In this document: positions 62,503 to 64,000 of the stretch, in pieces
Numbering within the stretch: the stretch's first letter is position 1
Layout of the letters: every line of letters starts with the position of its first letter
Assembly: GCF_009883795.1 (NCBI RefSeq)
Contig: NZ_CP033868.1
Coordinates: 62,001 to 126,000, forward strand
Length of the DNA stretch: 64,000 nt
Reading direction: 5' to 3'
Origin: Coxiella endosymbiont of Amblyomma sculptum
Lineage (GTDB): Bacteria; Pseudomonadota; Gammaproteobacteria; Coxiellales; Coxiellaceae
Notes under the pieces: model-generated
What the model was told of the DNA's origin: nothing
The model's input: only the letters and a program-made list of their open reading frames with translations
Databases searched by the model: none
Position numbers and translations under genes: made by a program

Positions 62503-63378
62503 ATGTCTGTATCTATAAAAATAAATTTCATTGGTGCTGGACGAGTTGGAAAGACTATTGCCAAACAAATCGTAGACAAAAAAGCAGCTGTTATTCAGGG
62601 TGTGCATAATCTCTCATTAGAGAGCGCCAAAGAAGCAATAACCTATATCGGACAAGGAATGGCTTTTAAGAGTATTCGAGAATTGCCGTCATCCGATATC
62701 ACTTTCATCACTACCTACGACGACGCGATAGCGGACTGCTGTCAGGATTTAGCAAAGAGTTGCAACCTTAAGAGAGGCAGTATCGTCCTACATTGTAGCG
62801 GTTCTCTTTCATCAGATTTGTTGACTTCTGTAAAGAAACGGGATTGCTACATCGCCAGTGTACATCCTATGCGCAGTTTTCTTATACCTCCTAAGAATAA
62901 AAATAGTGACCGTGTGTATTCCTGTACTTTTGAAGGAGACAAAAAATCGTTAAGTTTACTATCTTCTCTGTTTGGGATGATAAATTACTCAATTTATCCT
63001 ATTAATAAACAAGATAAGAGTATCTGTCATATCGCGAGCGTTTTTGCTTCAAATTATTTGGTTACTTTATATGATAAATCTTTATCTTGCTTAAAAAATT
63101 CTGAGATAACAGAAGAAGATGGATTTGAAATAATTTTAAATTTAATGAAAAGTACTTTGGACAATCTTGAATTTTCGCGATCGACTTCGAAGTCCTTAAC
63201 AGGGCCAATCAGTCGCGGAGATTTAGGAACAATCAAACGTCATTTACAGAAATTGTCAAACGCTAACAATTTAGAAATAAAAAAACTTTATCAAGTTCTA
63301 GGTTTTTCAACTGTAACTCTTACAGACTTACCGGATAGCAAAAAAGAAACTTTTTTTCGGATATTTTCTTATTTGTAA
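62503..63378 (+). CDS. Rossmann-like/DUF2520 domain protein
   Basis: An uncharacterised family (COG5495). INFIGAGRVGKTIAKQI is a Rossmann dinucleotide-binding start, HCSGSLSSDLL follows near residue 98, SVHPMRSF near residue 125, and the C-terminal DUF2520 domain has HIASVFASNYLVTLYD and LTGPISRGDLGTIKRHL. Length 291 is typical. ATG 62503. It is predicted to be an oxidoreductase, substrate unknown. A 56-bp internal segment (62701-62756, coding TFITTYDDAIADCCQDLA) is repeated exactly downstream of the gene. Confidence 0.85.
   Translation: MSVSIKINFIGAGRVGKTIAKQIVDKKAAVIQGVHNLSLESAKEAITYIGQGMAFKSIRELPSSDITFITTYDDAIADCCQDLAKSCNLKRGSIVLHCSGSLSSDLLTSVKKRDCYIASVHPMRSFLIPPKNKNSDRVYSCTFEGDKKSLSLLSSLFGMINYSIYPINKQDKSICHIASVFASNYLVTLYDKSLSCLKNSEITEEDGFEIILNLMKSTLDNLEFSRSTSKSLTGPISRGDLGTIKRHLQKLSNANNLEIKKLYQVLGFSTVTLTDLPDSKKETFFRIFSYL
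62701..62756. repeat. 56-bp exact direct repeat, copy 1 (inside DUF2520 gene)
   Basis: From ACTTTCATCACTACC to GATTTAGCAAA this block is identical to 63403-63458. Here it is in frame and encodes a family-typical D-D-A-I segment, so this copy is probably the original. Confidence 0.9.
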
Positions 63379-63402
63379 AAGAATTAATGCTGTAAACAGT
63401 TG

Positions 63403-63458
63403 ACTTTCATCACTACCTACGACGACGCGATAGCGGACTGCTGTCAGGATTTAGCAAA
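63403..63458. repeat. 56-bp exact direct repeat, copy 2 (intergenic)
   Basis: Identical over 56 bp to 62701-62756, 702 bp away in the same orientation, between the DUF2520 and rhodanese genes. Flanks differ immediately on both sides. It belongs to no open frame that I can recognise. Confidence 0.9.
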
Positions 63459-63526
63459 AAGGAATTTCTTACATCTCTTCTTTGAATCAAGTATACTCTT
63501 AAAGAATTTATGACCGTACCAGTATT

Positions 63527-63958
63527 ATGGAACAATTTCTTCAATTTTCTATTAATCATTGGATTTTGCTTACAGAATTCTCTGTTGCGTTGATTGCTTT
63601 ATGTATTTTAGATGTATACAGCAATACCAAAATCCGTTTAACACCTTCACAAGCAGTTTGGTTAATCAATAATGAGAAAGCTGTAGTTATTGATATTCGT
63701 GACTCTAAATCCTTTGAAAAAGGACATATTACTCATGCGATCAATATTTCTACACTGGAAGATGAGAAATTAAAAAAGATTAATCAATACAGACAACATT
63801 CTTTAATTATCGTTTGTGCGACTGGTTATAAATCTTCCCGTTTTGTAAAAAAATTACACAGACAAGGTTTTCAAAAAATTCATATACTTTCTGGTGGTAT
63901 GGATACATGGAAACATTCCCATATGCCTGTGGTAAAACAATTTTGCAAGCGTTTATAA
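63527..63958 (+). CDS. Membrane-anchored rhodanese-like protein (YibN type)
   Basis: One N-terminal membrane segment (about residues 13-30, LLTEFSVALIALCILDVY) precedes a rhodanese domain: VVIDIRDSKSFEKGHITHAIN near residue 54 and the active-site loop IVCATGYKSS near residue 95 with the catalytic cysteine. The 143-residue length equals E. coli YibN. ATG 63527. The gene lies just before secB as in the yibN-grxC-secB cluster, with grxC missing. Function unproved; sulfur transfer is the family expectation. Confidence 0.88.
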   Translation: MEQFLQFSINHWILLTEFSVALIALCILDVYSNTKIRLTPSQAVWLINNEKAVVIDIRDSKSFEKGHITHAINISTLEDEKLKKINQYRQHSLIIVCATGYKSSRFVKKLHRQGFQKIHILSGGMDTWKHSHMPVVKQFCKRL

Positions 63959-63972
63959 AGAAAGAAAATCAG

Positions 63973-64000
63973 ATGGCAGAAAACAAAGATGCTAGTCAGT
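63973..64000 (+). CDS. secB: Start of protein-export chaperone SecB (partial)
   Basis: ATG 63973 begins MAENKDASQ and runs off the window. The acidic/polar start and the position after a YibN-type gene suggest SecB, but only nine residues are visible. No glutaredoxin gene lies between. The call depends mainly on synteny. Confidence 0.5.

Overview
The window is an AT-rich, gene-dense piece of a gammaproteobacterial chromosome made almost entirely of housekeeping genes. Gene content and order point to the Legionellales: tRNA-Gln-prs-rplY-pth-ychF, rplM-rpsI-sspA, purMN, accBC, acnA next to groESL, gcvT-gcvH-gcvPA-gcvPB, sodB beside ahpC, pyrG-eno, rpsU-dnaG-rpoD, ruvCAB-aspS and nrdAB-ptsP-thyA. 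The order resembles Coxiella burnetii as I remember it. Low GC, long empty spacers, many GTG/TTG starts and several decayed genes sitting exactly where conserved neighbours are expected suggest a reduced, host-associated relative such as a Coxiella-like tick endosymbiont. That placement is inference; no database was searched. I see no phage, insertion sequence, CRISPR array, secretion island or rRNA.

Layout. 1-8.4 kb: tRNA CCA-adding enzyme, a MidA-type methyltransferase, tRNA-Gln, nucleotide and translation genes, tRNA-Met, ribosomal proteins L13/S9, sspA and a decayed sspB. 8.5-18.3 kb: M50 protease, rsmI, purN/purM, a SerB-like phosphatase, accC/accB and aconitase. 18.4-25.3 kb: heat-shock promoter with groES-groEL, then a complete split-P-protein glycine cleavage operon. 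25.3-34 kb: dapB, sodB, a 2-Cys peroxiredoxin, rnt, pyrC, nth, an eroded rnfB, metG, mrp and dcd. 34-41.2 kb: pyrG, a kdsA remnant, eno, an ftsB remnant, surE, a zinc-finger protein, pgpA, rimK and its protease partner. 41.5-50 kb: tRNA-Ile2(CAU), rpoD-dnaG-rpsU, nhaA and ruvBAC. 50-64 kb: aspS, nrdB/nrdA with a tandem NrdR-box operator, an rppH remnant, ptsP, thyA, gpmI, a DUF2520 protein, a rhodanese and the first codons of secB.

How the genes fit together. The set supports translation (tRNAs, cca, aspS, metG, pth, ribosomal proteins), DNA replication and repair (dnaG, ruvABC, nth, nrdAB, dcd, thyA), transcription (rpoD), one-carbon flow (gcv operon to purN and thyA), purine and pyrimidine synthesis, glycolysis (gpmI, eno), fatty-acid initiation (accBC) and oxidative-stress defence (sodB, peroxiredoxin). 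None of it looks acquired.

The main new content is the set of reading-frame-broken remnants of sspB, kdsA, ftsB, rppH and the N-terminus of rnfB. Each lies in its conserved syntenic slot and can be followed by motif across frames. Other notable points are a paired NrdR operator spaced like the textbook case, a near-consensus sigma-32 promoter, an exact 56-bp duplication, three tRNA genes with no encoded CCA, and a pgpA with no canonical start codon upstream of its conserved N-terminus.
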